Shown here: positions 9,189 through 20,000 of the stretch, one piece after another | How the letters are laid out: the number at the start of each line of letters is the position of its first letter | How positions within the stretch are numbered: the first letter of the stretch is position 1 | NCBI GenBank assembly: GCA_947571115.1 | Contig: CANOWW010000002.1 | Span: forward strand, 105,615 to 169,614 | Source: an uncultured Clostridium sp. | Lineage (GTDB): Bacteria > Bacillota > Clostridia > TANB77 > CAG-508 | DNA length: 64,000 nucleotides | Direction: 5' to 3' | The notes under the pieces: model-generated | Databases searched by the model: none | Told to the model about the DNA's origin: nothing | The model's input: only the letters and a program-made list of their open reading frames with translations | Translations under genes and position numbers: made by a program

Positions 9189-10934
9189 ATGAAAAGTAAG
9201 TCAATGGCGAGAGTGCTAGAATTGGCAAAGCCACATAAAAAGACGATAATCATTACGTCGGTTCTTTCTTTATTAATAGGAATTGGCGAAATTGTAAAAC
9301 CGTATTTGCTGGAAGTGGCGATTGATGAATATATTAGCAAAGGCATTTTTCAGAAGGGAGCAATGACGGTTTCTTTGTTGGGGGCGATTTATATTGGAAT
9401 TGTACTTTTGGGAAATATCATTGATTTTATTACAACAACCACTGTGAATTTGATGGGCGAGGAAGTGATTTATTCGCTCAGAAATAAATTATTTCAATTT
9501 TCCCAAAACACGAATGTTACGTTTCATGATAAAACGTCTGCGGGGAAGCTGTTTGTCCGAATTACAAATGATGTGGAAGACATTTCTTCCTTGTTCAAAG
9601 ACATTGTGGCAACTATTATTAAAGATATTATTTTGATTTTTGCGATTGCAGGAATTATGCTGTATTTTAACTGGAAATTGGGAATGCTTGCATTTTTAGT
9701 TGTGCCGTTTATCATTTTGTTTTCGTGGACCTTAACGGGAATTTTGCATAAACAATACGATGTTTCCAAAGTAATTCGAACGAATTTGAATACCTTTTTG
9801 GCAGAATCCATTTATGGGGCTAAAATCATCAAAATATTTAATATTCAGAAGGAAAAGCAAACAGAATGTGAAGGTTATACGAATGAATTTTGTAAAGCAA
9901 GAGTAAAAACAGGTGTCATAGAAGGGTTGCTTCCTGCGTTGATGACGGTCCTTGAGAAAATTGGAATTGCTATTATCGTGGTGGCTTGTACCAATCATGT
10001 TTTTGGGATTTCGTTAGAAGTGGGATTTATTTATGCATTTATTACTTATATGAAGCAATTATTTGAGCCAATTACAAGAATTATAGAAAATATTGAAGTC
10101 GTGCAAGAAGCGTTTGTTTCCATTGACAAAATTTATGATATTTTGGAACAAAAAGAATATTTGGAAAATTTTGAAACAGGCATTCAGTTGAAAGAAGTCA
10201 AAGGGAAAATTGAGTTTAAAAATGTTTGGTTTTCTTATGATAATGGCGAAAATTGGATTTTGAAGGACGTTAGTTTCACAATTAACCCCGGAGAGAGCAT
10301 TGCTTTGGTGGGAAAAACGGGTTCTGGCAAAACGACGATTACGAATTTGATTAATCGTTTTTATGAAATTCAAAAAGGCGAAATTTTGCTAGACGGCATT
10401 AATATTAAGGATATTAATTTGAGAAGTTTGCGTTCTAATATTGGCATTATTTTGCAGGATCCATTTATTTTTGCAAAAAGCATCAAAGACAATATCAAGT
10501 TGTACAAAAATTTGGAAGACGAGGATGTGGCTGAAGCGATTGAATTGGCGTCAGCAGACGAGTTTGTAAATTCTTTTTCAGAAGGCATGGAGCATATTTC
10601 AAATGAAAGGGGCAATTCGTATTCAGAAGGGCAAAAACAACTGATTGCATTTGCGCGTGTATTTGCTAATAATCCCAATATATTTGTGCTGGACGAGGCA
10701 ACTGCAAACATTGATACCTATACAGAAAGCTTGATTCAGAAATCAATTGACCGATTGTCAGCCAATAAAACTTCCATATTTATTGCTCATAGATTGTCTA
10801 CAATTGTAAACGTAGATAAAATCATTGTGCTAGATAATGGAAGTATTGTGGAAGAAGGAAATCACGAGACTTTGCTCCAGACAGACGGCTATTATTCAAA
10901 ACTATATAATGCTTACTATGAAAGTCTAGGATAA
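9189..10934 (+). CDS. ABC exporter half-transporter, catalytic subunit
   Basis: A 581-residue partner of the preceding gene, with an N-terminal six-helix domain (to about residue 315) and a C-terminal ATPase. Walker A is GKTGSGKTT, Walker B VLDEATANID keeps the catalytic Glu, and the H-loop (IAHRLST) is present; its signature YSEGQ departs from LSGGQ. It therefore supplies the Walker motifs of the active site, while its partner supplies the canonical signature. GGAGG lies just before the ATG and an intrinsic terminator follows the gene. Confidence 0.88.
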   Translation: MKSKSMARVLELAKPHKKTIIITSVLSLLIGIGEIVKPYLLEVAIDEYISKGIFQKGAMTVSLLGAIYIGIVLLGNIIDFITTTTVNLMGEEVIYSLRNKLFQFSQNTNVTFHDKTSAGKLFVRITNDVEDISSLFKDIVATIIKDIILIFAIAGIMLYFNWKLGMLAFLVVPFIILFSWTLTGILHKQYDVSKVIRTNLNTFLAESIYGAKIIKIFNIQKEKQTECEGYTNEFCKARVKTGVIEGLLPALMTVLEKIGIAIIVVACTNHVFGISLEVGFIYAFITYMKQLFEPITRIIENIEVVQEAFVSIDKIYDILEQKEYLENFETGIQLKEVKGKIEFKNVWFSYDNGENWILKDVSFTINPGESIALVGKTGSGKTTITNLINRFYEIQKGEILLDGINIKDINLRSLRSNIGIILQDPFIFAKSIKDNIKLYKNLEDEDVAEAIELASADEFVNSFSEGMEHISNERGNSYSEGQKQLIAFARVFANNPNIFVLDEATANIDTYTESLIQKSIDRLSANKTSIFIAHRLSTIVNVDKIIVLDNGSIVEEGNHETLLQTDGYYSKLYNAYYESLG

Positions 10935-10953
10935 GAGCTAAAAAATATTGATA

Positions 10954-10981
10954 AAAAAGCAAGATAACTCTTGCTTTTTTT
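10954..10981 (+). terminator. intrinsic terminator of the ABC operon
   Basis: AAAAAGCAAG / CTTGCTTTTT stem with a 6-nt loop and T-run. Its 3' arm overlaps the -35 box of the next promoter. Confidence 0.85.
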
Positions 10982-10999
10982 GTCGAAATAGGTTATAAT
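10971..10999 (+). promoter_or_regulatory. promoter of the 1303-residue surface protein gene
   Basis: TTGCTT at 10971-10976, 17-bp spacer, TATAAT at 10994-10999, embedded in the preceding terminator. AAAGGATGG precedes the start codon. Confidence 0.65.
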
Positions 11000-11063
11000 G
11001 AAAAAGAATAGATGTAAAAATATTTACACAAGTGAAATATTTTATAAAGGATGGTAAAAATAA

Positions 11064-14000
11064 ATGATAAAAAGGAAATTTTTAAAAGTGCTAATTGCAA
11101 CAATTTGTATTGCGACATTGCTTCTACCGCATGCCAGCGTTGTATTAGCAGAAGCCTTGACAAATGAGAAAGATAACAAAGTAAATAAAGTTAACTTGAT
11201 GTCTTTAAAGTTTCATGAGGGTGGACCAGAATCAAGTGAAAGTTTGTCTGAAGAGGGAGAAGATAAGTACGATAGAAAGCAATATCAATATATATTTGGT
11301 GGAGACGGAAAAACAGACATTTTAAAAATTGTCAGAGAAGACGATAAAAATGCTGCTGGTTCTTATTTATATTCAGATGCTTTTTATTGCTTGGATGGAA
11401 ACAATTCTTTTCCAACGATTAATGCAGAAGGCGTGATTGGTTCGATTGAATATACAAGAACTGTGGAAGACTTTTTTGCGGGAAAACCAACCACATTTAA
11501 CATGAGTGATGAACATTACAATGCTTTATGTTGGTTATTGGACAACCTATATTTAAGAAAGCAAATGAGTTCAGCGGCGCAAAGACAAGTGCTAAAAGAT
11601 GCTTTGCTAAATCGTGCTTTTGATAATGTCATTCATTCTGGCTATGAAGATGCAGCAACTTTAGATGACATCAAAGCAGAAATCACGGACGACGATATTG
11701 AAGTCATTCAGCAATGGGCGATTTGGTATTTTACAAATCATGGGGAAAGTACAATCCAAGGAATTCCTTTTGTACAAACTAACACAGATGGCAGTTTGAA
11801 ATTACCAATTATTGACAAAAAAGAAGCAATTTCACAAGTGACAGATAGTGTAAGCAGCAGCAAACATGAATGGCTTACAGTTTTGTATCAATATTTGGTA
11901 AATGAAGCTTTGAAGCATAAAAACGAAGAGTTCAAACCAGCAGGCGCAGCAACGTATCCAACCATTGCCAGTAGAGATATCGCTTGTGAAAGAGAAGGAA
12001 ATTCTTATAAAGTAGGACCTTTTAAAGTAACAGCGCCATCCAAAGAGTTATCAAGTAGTGATTATCAAATTACATTGACAGATGGAAAAAGTGAAATCCC
12101 AAGCACAAAATATACGATAAAAGATGAAAACGGAAACACAATTTCTAAAAAAATCAATGAGATTTTTGATACGAATTATTATATTTATTTGCCAGTAGAA
12201 GGCAATACTATTGAAAACGTAAAATTGAATTTGTCTTATGGGAAATTTGGTACAAAAGCCTCTGTTTGGGCAGCAGGTGAGCCAACTTATCAGCCACTTG
12301 TGTTATTGACAAAAGAAGGAGACACAATAAATGATAATGTGACTGTTAAAATTGAGGGCGAAGAGCCAAAAGCAGATTTAGCTTTAAGAAAATACATTAT
12401 TGCAGTCAATGACAAGGAAATTACGGATAGGGTTCCAACGGTTGATGTCAGAAAATTAACAAGTGGAGAAGCTGAAACAGCAGAATATAGACACAAAAAA
12501 GAACCTGTAGAAGTAAAAGTTGGAGATACAGTGACTTATCGAATGACAGTACTTAATGAAGGCGACTTAGAAGGAAAGGTCCTTGAAATTGCCGATTATT
12601 TGCCAAATGGGTTAGAAATGGTAACAGACAATGAAACCAATCAAAGATATGATTGGCAAGTAACAGAACAAAAAAATGGCGACAAAGTCATTGGAACAGT
12701 TGCTACAACAACTTTTACAAAAGACACCGTGCTTCCTGCGTTTAATAAAGAAAATGAAAACATTGAAAAAGTTAGTGTAGATATTGTATGTAAGATTACA
12801 GACGAAATTGCAGCAGGTCAAATTTTAACCAATTTTGCTGAAATTATGGAAGACGATATAGACGACAGAGATTCTACTCCTGGAGCTAATCATGATGGAA
12901 CTCAAAATGGAATTAAACCGTCAGAATACGTGGGAACAAGTGGAGAAAAAGATTTATCAAAATCAGATTTCTATTACAAAGGTTATGAAGACGACGACGA
13001 TTTTGAAAAAGTAATCATGGCAGGAAAAGCATTTGATTTGAGCTTGCAAAAATTCATCACGAAAGTAAATGGTAAAGCAGTAGAGCCAAAAAGAGATCCG
13101 GTTGTTGATACGACACCATTAAAAAATGGACAAACAACAGCAACTTACAAACAAGTAAAAACACCAGTTTTGGTGCAAGCAGGCGACATTGTAACTTACA
13201 CAATTCGAGTTTACAATGAAGGCGAAGTGGACGGTTACGCAGAAAAAGTAACAGATTATTTACCAGATGGCTTAGGATTTCTAGTGAATTATAATGCCAA
13301 TATTGACAACGCTTGGGCAATCAATAAAGGAAGCAGTGGCGATTTAAAAACCATCAAATTAGCAGATATAACAGACGGAACGAAAAACTTGAAGAAAGAA
13401 GATTTTACAGGAATTACAGATTTGAAAAATGTGGATGTTGTGGTAGGAGATGATTGGAAAAACGCAACTTTTAAGGAAAAAGATGCTTGTATGTCAATCA
13501 GCACAACAGCTTTAAGTTCAACGAATACAAAAAATCTAATCAATGCATACAATGGTTCTGATAAATTATCTTACAGAGATGTGCAAGTAACTTGTATTGT
13601 GTTGGGAAATAGTTTGAATTTGAAAAACGTTGCAGAAATTACACAAGACTTAGATGCTGACAAAAACGAAGTAGATGACAGAGACTCTACACCAAATAAT
13701 GATATGCCATGGAATAAAGAAAACAGCGAAGAAGATGATAATGATTTTGAAATTTTAACAATAGAAGACAAGAAATTTGACTTGGCTTTGCAGAAATTTA
13801 TCACAGCAGTAAATAGCAAAGAAATTACAGACAGGGTTCCAAAAGTTGCTTATAATGACGGAAAAATTACTTATTCACATCCACAAACAGCGTTGGAAGT
13901 CAACAATGGAGATAAAGTAACCTATACAATCCGCGTTTACAACGAAGGCGAAGTGGATGGTTATGCGGCAGAAATTGGAGATGACATTCCAAAAGGATTA

Positions 14001-14975
14001 GTGTTTGACGCAAATAACGAAACGAATAAAAAATATGGCTGGAAAATGTATGATAGCAATGGTAAAGAAACATCAGACACAAGCAAAGCAGTGGAAATCA
14101 GAACAGACTATTTGTCAAAAGAAAAATCAGAAGCCAGAAAAGAAGATGCGTTGTTGAAAGCATTGGATAAAGGCACAGGAAATTTATATTACTTAGATGT
14201 AAAAGCAGTATTTTCAGTAGATGCCAAAACTTCAAATGACACCATTACAAATACAGCAGAAATCACGAAAGATACGGATAAAGACGGAAATGAAATTGAC
14301 GATGTTGATTCAACGCCAGACAATAAAAAAGAAGGCGAAGACGATATTGACAAAGAAAGAGTTCATGTAGGATATTTTGATTTGGCATTAAAGAAGGATT
14401 TGACAAAAGCAGTTGTGACAGTTGGGGATTCTACTACAGAATACCCAGCTAAAGATGGTCAATTGCTAAAAGTTGAAGTTCATAGAAAGAAAATTAATTC
14501 AACCATTGTGAAATTTGTTTATAATATTACCATTACAAACGAAGGAACCATTCCGGGATTTGCGACAGAAATTAAAGATTACATTCCAGAAGGTTTGCAG
14601 TTTGTAGAAGCTGACAACAAAGACTGGAAAGCGATTTCAAACAATGTGATTGCAACAAATGCTTTAGCCAAAACATTATTGCAACCAGGCGAATCAGCAA
14701 CTGTACCAGTAACACTTCGTTGGATTAATGGAGAAGACAATTTAGGTGTAAAAACAAATGTGGCAGAAATTAGTCAAGATTACAATGATGCAAATGACAC
14801 AGACGATATCGACTCAACACCAGACAACAAAAAAGACGGTGAAGATGATATTGATAAAGCAGATGTGATTTTAAGTATTTCAACAGGTAGCGAGCCAAAA
14901 TATATCATTCTTCCAACTGCAGTATTGTCAATCATTAGTACAGGAATCGTTATGATTAAGAAATTTGTTCTATAA
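11064..14975 (+). CDS. large surface adhesin with thioester-type domain and four DUF11-like repeats
   Basis: A 1303-residue surface protein. A signal peptide spans residues 1-30 (cleavage near VLAEA). Residues 45-300 resemble a TQXA/thioester domain (DAFYCLDGNN holds the candidate thioester Cys). Four DUF11-type beta modules follow at about 440-640, 660-890, 900-1105 and 1110-1275; each opens with FDLALxKxxT and closes with an acidic D-DDxDSTP linker. A C-terminal hydrophobic helix with a basic end anchors it (IMIKKFVL tail); I see no LPXTG. Probable adhesin or cell-wall stalk. The gene is monocistronic with its own terminator. Family assignment of the repeats is good; the thioester call is less certain. 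Confidence 0.8.
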   Translation: MIKRKFLKVLIATICIATLLLPHASVVLAEALTNEKDNKVNKVNLMSLKFHEGGPESSESLSEEGEDKYDRKQYQYIFGGDGKTDILKIVREDDKNAAGSYLYSDAFYCLDGNNSFPTINAEGVIGSIEYTRTVEDFFAGKPTTFNMSDEHYNALCWLLDNLYLRKQMSSAAQRQVLKDALLNRAFDNVIHSGYEDAATLDDIKAEITDDDIEVIQQWAIWYFTNHGESTIQGIPFVQTNTDGSLKLPIIDKKEAISQVTDSVSSSKHEWLTVLYQYLVNEALKHKNEEFKPAGAATYPTIASRDIACEREGNSYKVGPFKVTAPSKELSSSDYQITLTDGKSEIPSTKYTIKDENGNTISKKINEIFDTNYYIYLPVEGNTIENVKLNLSYGKFGTKASVWAAGEPTYQPLVLLTKEGDTINDNVTVKIEGEEPKADLALRKYIIAVNDKEITDRVPTVDVRKLTSGEAETAEYRHKKEPVEVKVGDTVTYRMTVLNEGDLEGKVLEIADYLPNGLEMVTDNETNQRYDWQVTEQKNGDKVIGTVATTTFTKDTVLPAFNKENENIEKVSVDIVCKITDEIAAGQILTNFAEIMEDDIDDRDSTPGANHDGTQNGIKPSEYVGTSGEKDLSKSDFYYKGYEDDDDFEKVIMAGKAFDLSLQKFITKVNGKAVEPKRDPVVDTTPLKNGQTTATYKQVKTPVLVQAGDIVTYTIRVYNEGEVDGYAEKVTDYLPDGLGFLVNYNANIDNAWAINKGSSGDLKTIKLADITDGTKNLKKEDFTGITDLKNVDVVVGDDWKNATFKEKDACMSISTTALSSTNTKNLINAYNGSDKLSYRDVQVTCIVLGNSLNLKNVAEITQDLDADKNEVDDRDSTPNNDMPWNKENSEEDDNDFEILTIEDKKFDLALQKFITAVNSKEITDRVPKVAYNDGKITYSHPQTALEVNNGDKVTYTIRVYNEGEVDGYAAEIGDDIPKGLVFDANNETNKKYGWKMYDSNGKETSDTSKAVEIRTDYLSKEKSEARKEDALLKALDKGTGNLYYLDVKAVFSVDAKTSNDTITNTAEITKDTDKDGNEIDDVDSTPDNKKEGEDDIDKERVHVGYFDLALKKDLTKAVVTVGDSTTEYPAKDGQLLKVEVHRKKINSTIVKFVYNITITNEGTIPGFATEIKDYIPEGLQFVEADNKDWKAISNNVIATNALAKTLLQPGESATVPVTLRWINGEDNLGVKTNVAEISQDYNDANDTDDIDSTPDNKKDGEDDIDKADVILSISTGSEPKYIILPTAVLSIISTGIVMIKKFVL

Positions 14976-14990
14976 TGAATAAAATAAAAG

Positions 14991-15018
14991 AGGACGACTG
15001 AAAAGTCGTCCTTTTGCG
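14991..15018. terminator. bidirectional terminator
   Basis: AGGACGACT / AGTCGTCCT stem with a 4-nt loop, A-rich on one side and T-rich on the other, between the convergent adhesin and XRE genes. Confidence 0.85.
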
Positions 15019-15027
15019 TTGTAAAAG

Positions 15028-15387
15028 TTATTGTTTTTGAATTAATAAAAACGATAAATAGTTATCAAGATGAGATTTGTTTTCGTTTGATAGCAAATTA
15101 TATTTTGTAATTAATTCGTAATTTTGCGTAGAGATGCCATCTGAAGAAAGATATTTTATTGGAGTTGGCACATCAGTAAGTCCTAACAAATAATCTACCG
15201 AGCAATTGAAATATTGCGAAAGTTTAATCAGCATACTAGGTTGAGGAAAAGAAGAGCCGACTTCATAACGTGAGATAAGCTCTTGACTCACGCCTAAATC
15301 AGTAGAGAGCTTTACTTGCGTAATTTTTCGTTCCTCGCGGATTTTTTTCAAATTATTGAGATTATTAATGATATCGTTATCTTTCAT
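15028..15387 (-). CDS. XRE-family repressor next to cassette 2
   Basis: A 119-residue regulator with an XRE HTH at about residues 14-70 (ITQVKLSTDLGVSQELISRYEVG) and a short C-terminal tail. Start ATG 15387 follows GGAGG. It is divergent from the pseudopilin-like gene at 15643. The intergenic region holds a perfect palindrome (15461-15475) and a second inverted repeat downstream of the cassette promoter, both plausible operators, so it probably represses cassette 2 and itself. Confidence 0.85.
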   Translation of the reverse strand: MKDNDIINNLNNLKKIREERKITQVKLSTDLGVSQELISRYEVGSSFPQPSMLIKLSQYFNCSVDYLLGLTDVPTPIKYLSSDGISTQNYELITKYNLLSNENKSHLDNYLSFLLIQKQ

Positions 15388-15460
15388 AAATACCTCCTTC
15401 TGTATAAAAATATTATACTAGCAATACTCATATAATATAGAAAATATAATTGTTTTATTC

Positions 15461-15475
15461 ATGAGAAATTCTCAT
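15461..15475. promoter_or_regulatory. palindromic operator candidate
   Basis: ATGAGAAATTCTCAT, a perfect 7+1+7 palindrome, in the divergent XRE/pseudopilin intergenic region. Half-sites (ATGAG) recur near 15426 and 15537. Confidence 0.6.
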
Positions 15476-15558
15476 AACAAAATAAAGGTAAAATCAAATA
15501 AAAGATTATAATAATATAAAAACTATTTTAAAAAATATGAGAAAAAATCATAAAAATA

Positions 15559-15587
15559 TTGCAAAAATTATGAACAATGTGTATAAT
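15559..15587 (+). promoter_or_regulatory. promoter of pseudopilin cassette 2
   Basis: TTGCAA at 15559-15564, 17-bp spacer, TATAAT at 15582-15587. Confidence 0.7.
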
Positions 15588-15590
15588 AAA

Positions 15591-15617
15591 TATTACAACA
15601 ATTAAAATGTTGTAATA
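15591..15617 (+). promoter_or_regulatory. leader inverted repeat, operator candidate
   Basis: Perfect 10-bp arms (TATTACAACA / TGTTGTAATA) with a 7-nt loop immediately after the -10 box. Could be an operator or an RNA hairpin in the 5' leader of cassette 2. Confidence 0.55.
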
Positions 15618-15642
15618 AAAATAATTAAAGGAGGATTTTAAA

Positions 15643-16899
15643 ATGAAAAAACAAAACGTAGGGGTTCGTCTTGACGAATCTACAGGAATCACGCTAGTAG
15701 CACTTGTTGTAACAATTATTGTATTATTAATCTTAGCTGGAGTGTCGCTTAATTTAGTGGCAGGCAGCAATGGAATTTTAGGACGAGCCCAAAAGGCGGT
15801 TGACATCATGAATATGGCGAAAATCAAGGAAGAAGTTGAGCTCAAAATCGCGGAATTGCAAATGGATTATTACACAGAGAAAAACGATTTTGCAAACGTG
15901 AATGATTACGTCAAAGCCAAATTGCGAGAAGGTGTAGAGCTTTCTAATGGAGCTGAAATTTCGTGCGATGAAAATGGCGCGTTAAGTTATGAAGGCTTAG
16001 AAATAGGAACTTTCAATCCAGATGGAACTGTGACAATTGACGGAGAATTAAGTGGCAATCAAATTGTAACCAAATATGCAGTTTCGTATGATGCCAATGG
16101 CGGAACAGGCGCGCCAGCCACAAAAAAATATACAGCAGGGGAAAATGTAGTCATTAATTTTGAAATAAAACCGTCCAGAAAAGGTTATAATTTTTTAGGT
16201 TGGGCAAAAAGTAGCACAGCAGCAACGCCAGAATACACGACCTCAGGAAGTTTCACAATGGGAACCCAAAGTGTGACTTTATATGCGGTTTGGGAAGCAT
16301 TGGCAACAGCTAAAATTTTACCAACCAATTATGGAGATAATGTGAGTTATAGTGCAAATGGAGTTTCAGATTGGAAAGTATTTTTAAACGATGGAGACAA
16401 TGTGTATATTATAGCAAGTGATTATGTGCCAAATACTAATTTAAATAAAGAAGACGGAATAACAGCAATTGGTACATATAGCATAAGTGGTAGTAGTGTA
16501 GAAGGCCTAGTTAATTGGTTACAAACCAATTCTTATTGGGATATATATACAACAGGTTTGAGTGGTGCAACAGCAAAAGGTGGACCAAATCATAAGGAGT
16601 TTTGGGCAAGCTATAATGCAAAATACGGCACAGATTATGGAAGTTTATATCATAATATAGCAACACAGGCAGGTTATAATGATTTATTATATTTTCCACA
16701 TAAAGAAAAATGGAATGGTGTAGCAGCATATTGGTTAAGCAGTGCAGAAAGTACAACAGCTGTTCAATGGGTGTATTCGTCTGGTTATGTAGGAGGCGGA
16801 CCAAATCAACAAGATTATACAGGCGTTCGTCCGCTTGTGAAGTTACCTGCAAGTGCAAAAGCGACTTGGAATGGAACTGCTTGGGATTTGGCGGAATAA
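15643..16899 (+). CDS. pseudopilin-like InlB-repeat surface protein, cassette 2 (intact)
   Basis: A 418-residue intact paralogue that serves as the reference for the recoded copies. Polar leader 1-19, hydrophobic helix 20-41 (GITLVALVVTIIVLLILAGV), then AGSNGILGRAQKAVD; a conserved stem to about residue 135, an InlB repeat at about 140-220 (YDANGG, FLGWAK, LYAVW) and a variable domain at 225-418 with YWLSSAES and GVRPLVKL. The stem is near-identical to cassettes 1, 3 and 4, while the C-terminal domain diverges. The leader is encoded by a sequence that resembles the intergenic GTAGGGG repeat. The gene is divergent from its XRE neighbour. Confidence 0.85.
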   Translation: MKKQNVGVRLDESTGITLVALVVTIIVLLILAGVSLNLVAGSNGILGRAQKAVDIMNMAKIKEEVELKIAELQMDYYTEKNDFANVNDYVKAKLREGVELSNGAEISCDENGALSYEGLEIGTFNPDGTVTIDGELSGNQIVTKYAVSYDANGGTGAPATKKYTAGENVVINFEIKPSRKGYNFLGWAKSSTAATPEYTTSGSFTMGTQSVTLYAVWEALATAKILPTNYGDNVSYSANGVSDWKVFLNDGDNVYIIASDYVPNTNLNKEDGITAIGTYSISGSSVEGLVNWLQTNSYWDIYTTGLSGATAKGGPNHKEFWASYNAKYGTDYGSLYHNIATQAGYNDLLYFPHKEKWNGVAAYWLSSAESTTAVQWVYSSGYVGGGPNQQDYTGVRPLVKLPASAKATWNGTAWDLAE

Positions 16900-17045
16900 C
16901 TTTTGTTGTAATCAAAATGTAATAATGCCGATAAATAAAGTGCCCGTAGCAAAGTTTAGGTTTTGTAACCAAAAAGAGATTTGATTTTTTCATGAAACTA
17001 TTATAAATAAGTAGAAAAGTAAATTAAAGGAGAGAAGCGAGCGGT

Positions 17046-20000
17046 ATGAAAAAATCAAAAAGAAAAATTGAGGTGCTACTAACAATTTTAATGCTGTGTG
17101 TGCAATACTGTTTTCCACTGCTGCAAAGTGTGGCAAAAGAAGCGGTGGATGTTAATGTTGTGCCAAATCAGCTGGTTGACATTGTTTTGGCAAAATCGAA
17201 GACAAAGGTTGATGTCAGTCATTTTGAGGAGGATTTGAAGCAAGAGTTAAGTAAACAAGGAATTGCAACAGACAAAGTCAAAATCAGTGCAGTTGAGGCG
17301 GTTGAAGCCAATATTCAAGACTCGTTTACTTGGGAAACGGATGTGTCTTCTACAATCGGCAGCATTCAAATTGCCAATCATGGGCAAGATATTGTCATGA
17401 AAGGAAACAAAAAGTATCTTGGGAAAAATGCGATATGGATGATTCCAGAAAAGGAGCAAGAGCAGGAAATTCAATTTGACTATTCGGTGGATTTTGGCGA
17501 TAGTTTTAATGCAGCAGGAATGTTGCTTCGTGTCAAACAAAATGGCGATACGTTAACGGGTTATATGCTCAGTCTTAACAAATCCAACAAAACATGGTAT
17601 AAAACGGCTGGCAATAAATACGGGGCGATTTGGAAATTTACCTATAAACTTGGCACCAATACAACCAATATGACGAAAACTTTTGTACAAGGTGTAGACA
17701 TTCAAACAAGCGGAACGCTTAACATTAAATCAACGGATACAGAAATTATCATTTCTGGTGGCGGACTAAAGGCACCATTAAAGTACGAAATGGATACAGA
17801 GTATGGCTATGGGTTTGGTTTCTTTTCTGACCACTATTCGCATAATTGTAGCAAAATCGGAGCTTTTACCTTAGGTAACATCAAGCTCACGACAACCACT
17901 GTGAAAAAGTTTAAGGAAGTTTTGAGCAATCCAGAATGGAGAGATAATTCGGTAAAAGTTTTGGTCAATGTGGACGATTCTAAAAACGAGGAATTAGAGG
18001 ACAAAAGCTCGTTGGCGAGTTTGCAAACAAGGCTTATCAATGAGCAAATCAATCCTGTGTTTTGGGGAACCGATAAAAACAAAACCCAGCTAGAGGAAGT
18101 CATCAAAGGCAACAATGAGAACGGAAGCTTTATAGATAATGCAGATTACGAAAAAGCAATAGGCGAAACAGTAACTTATATTAAAAGTTTGTTACAAAAT
18201 GAAAAAACGTCACAATATGCTTTGGTTGGCGAAAGCGTTGACCTTAAAGTAACGCCAGAGAGCGCCAAAACGAATACAGCAACCCCAGAATACCCAAACG
18301 GAAAATGGAAAATCAATCACGATGCTCACTATTTTGAAAATGATTTAGGGCTATTTCAAAATAGTGGAAAATATATGTCAGATTTGGCATTGTCGTTTGA
18401 CAAAACTGGTCGTTACGAAATATTGTATGAGGATGGAAACATTGCTTCTCAATATATTTATGTGCACAGAAGACCTGTGGCAAATTTTACTGCTCAGCAA
18501 ATGGGAAATAAAGTGACGCTGGTCAGCACGTCGTATGATTTGGATTGTTATTCCAACAACAACGGAATTGCAGAGGAAGAATGGCAATATAAAAAAGTGG
18601 GAGAAACAAATTGGACTGCTGGAAAGCTAAGCAATATTGAGCAAGACGAAGTTTACGTTATTCAGTTAAGAGTAAAAGATTTTCAAGAAACATGGAGCAA
18701 TCCAAGTACGAAATATGTAATGTACAATTCTGAAAATACGACTTCTACGCCAGTGGCGTCTTTCACAATCAAAAATTCTACTTTATCCAAATATGAAGAA
18801 TTGCAAGTAGAAGATACTTCTTATGACCCAGCAGGTCTGGCGCTAACAAATAAAGTTTGGAAAGTGAAAAAAGATGGAAATGTGCTATACACAGGTGAAA
18901 CACCTTTGACCAATTATAGAGATTATCCGGCAGGAAGCTATACGATGAGTTTGGTTGTAACCAATCAAGCGGGAAATCATTCAGAGGAATTTTCAAGAAT
19001 TTTTCAGTTAACAGAAGACACAATCGCACCAGAAGTAGTAGCAACACCACTTAGCAGCAATTGGACAAATCAACCAATAACTGTTAATTTGAGTTTTACG
19101 GACCGAGGCGGAAGTGGATTTAAAGGCTATCAATATGCAATAACAGATAGCAAAGACACTCCAGTTTCATGGAGCGAGATGGTTTTGCAGGAAAATGGTA
19201 GTGTTACAATCGAGACAGAAGGCGAAAGTTATTTGCATGTGATTGCGCAAGACAACGCAGGAAACTTAATGGAAGAAAAAATTTGGGGACCGTATAAAAT
19301 GGATTTAAGCAAACCAGAAATTGATAGCATTGTGCCAGAAAATAAAGATTGGACAAATGCTTCCATTGACATCAATGTAGCATTTACAGACCGAGGCGGA
19401 AGTGGATTTTTGGGTTATCAATATGCGATTACAACGGAAAAAGAAGCGCCAGAGGTGTGGAGCGAAATGGTAAAAGAAGAAAAAGCAAAGTTTACCATTA
19501 CAGGAGAAGCAGAATATTATTTGCATTTGCAAATTTATGATAACGCAGGAAATGTAAGTGAAGAAAACACCTTTGGTCCTTACCGAGTGGATAAAACGTC
19601 TCCCAAAGTGGAAGCGGCGCCAGCGTTTTCAGATTGGACGAACCAACCAGTCACAGTCAATATGACTTGGTCAGATGAAGGCGGAAGCAATTTGCAAAAA
19701 TATCAATATGCGGTAACAGGCAGTGGAACGATGCCAGACCAGTGGCAAGAAGAGGTTGCAGGAGAGCCTAAACCAATTATTGTTGATACTGAAGGCGAGA
19801 ATTATTTACATATTGTGGGGGTTGATTATGCAGGAAACGAAAGCTCAGATTTTATTTTTGGAACGTATAAGTTAGACTTTACGTTGCCTGAACTAATCAG
19901 TAATCAAGAGCCTACAACTGAAGAAAAAATGTATTCTGTAACATTTACGGCAAAAGATGCACTTTCAGGAGTGAATAAATTTGTGGTTAATGGCACAGAA

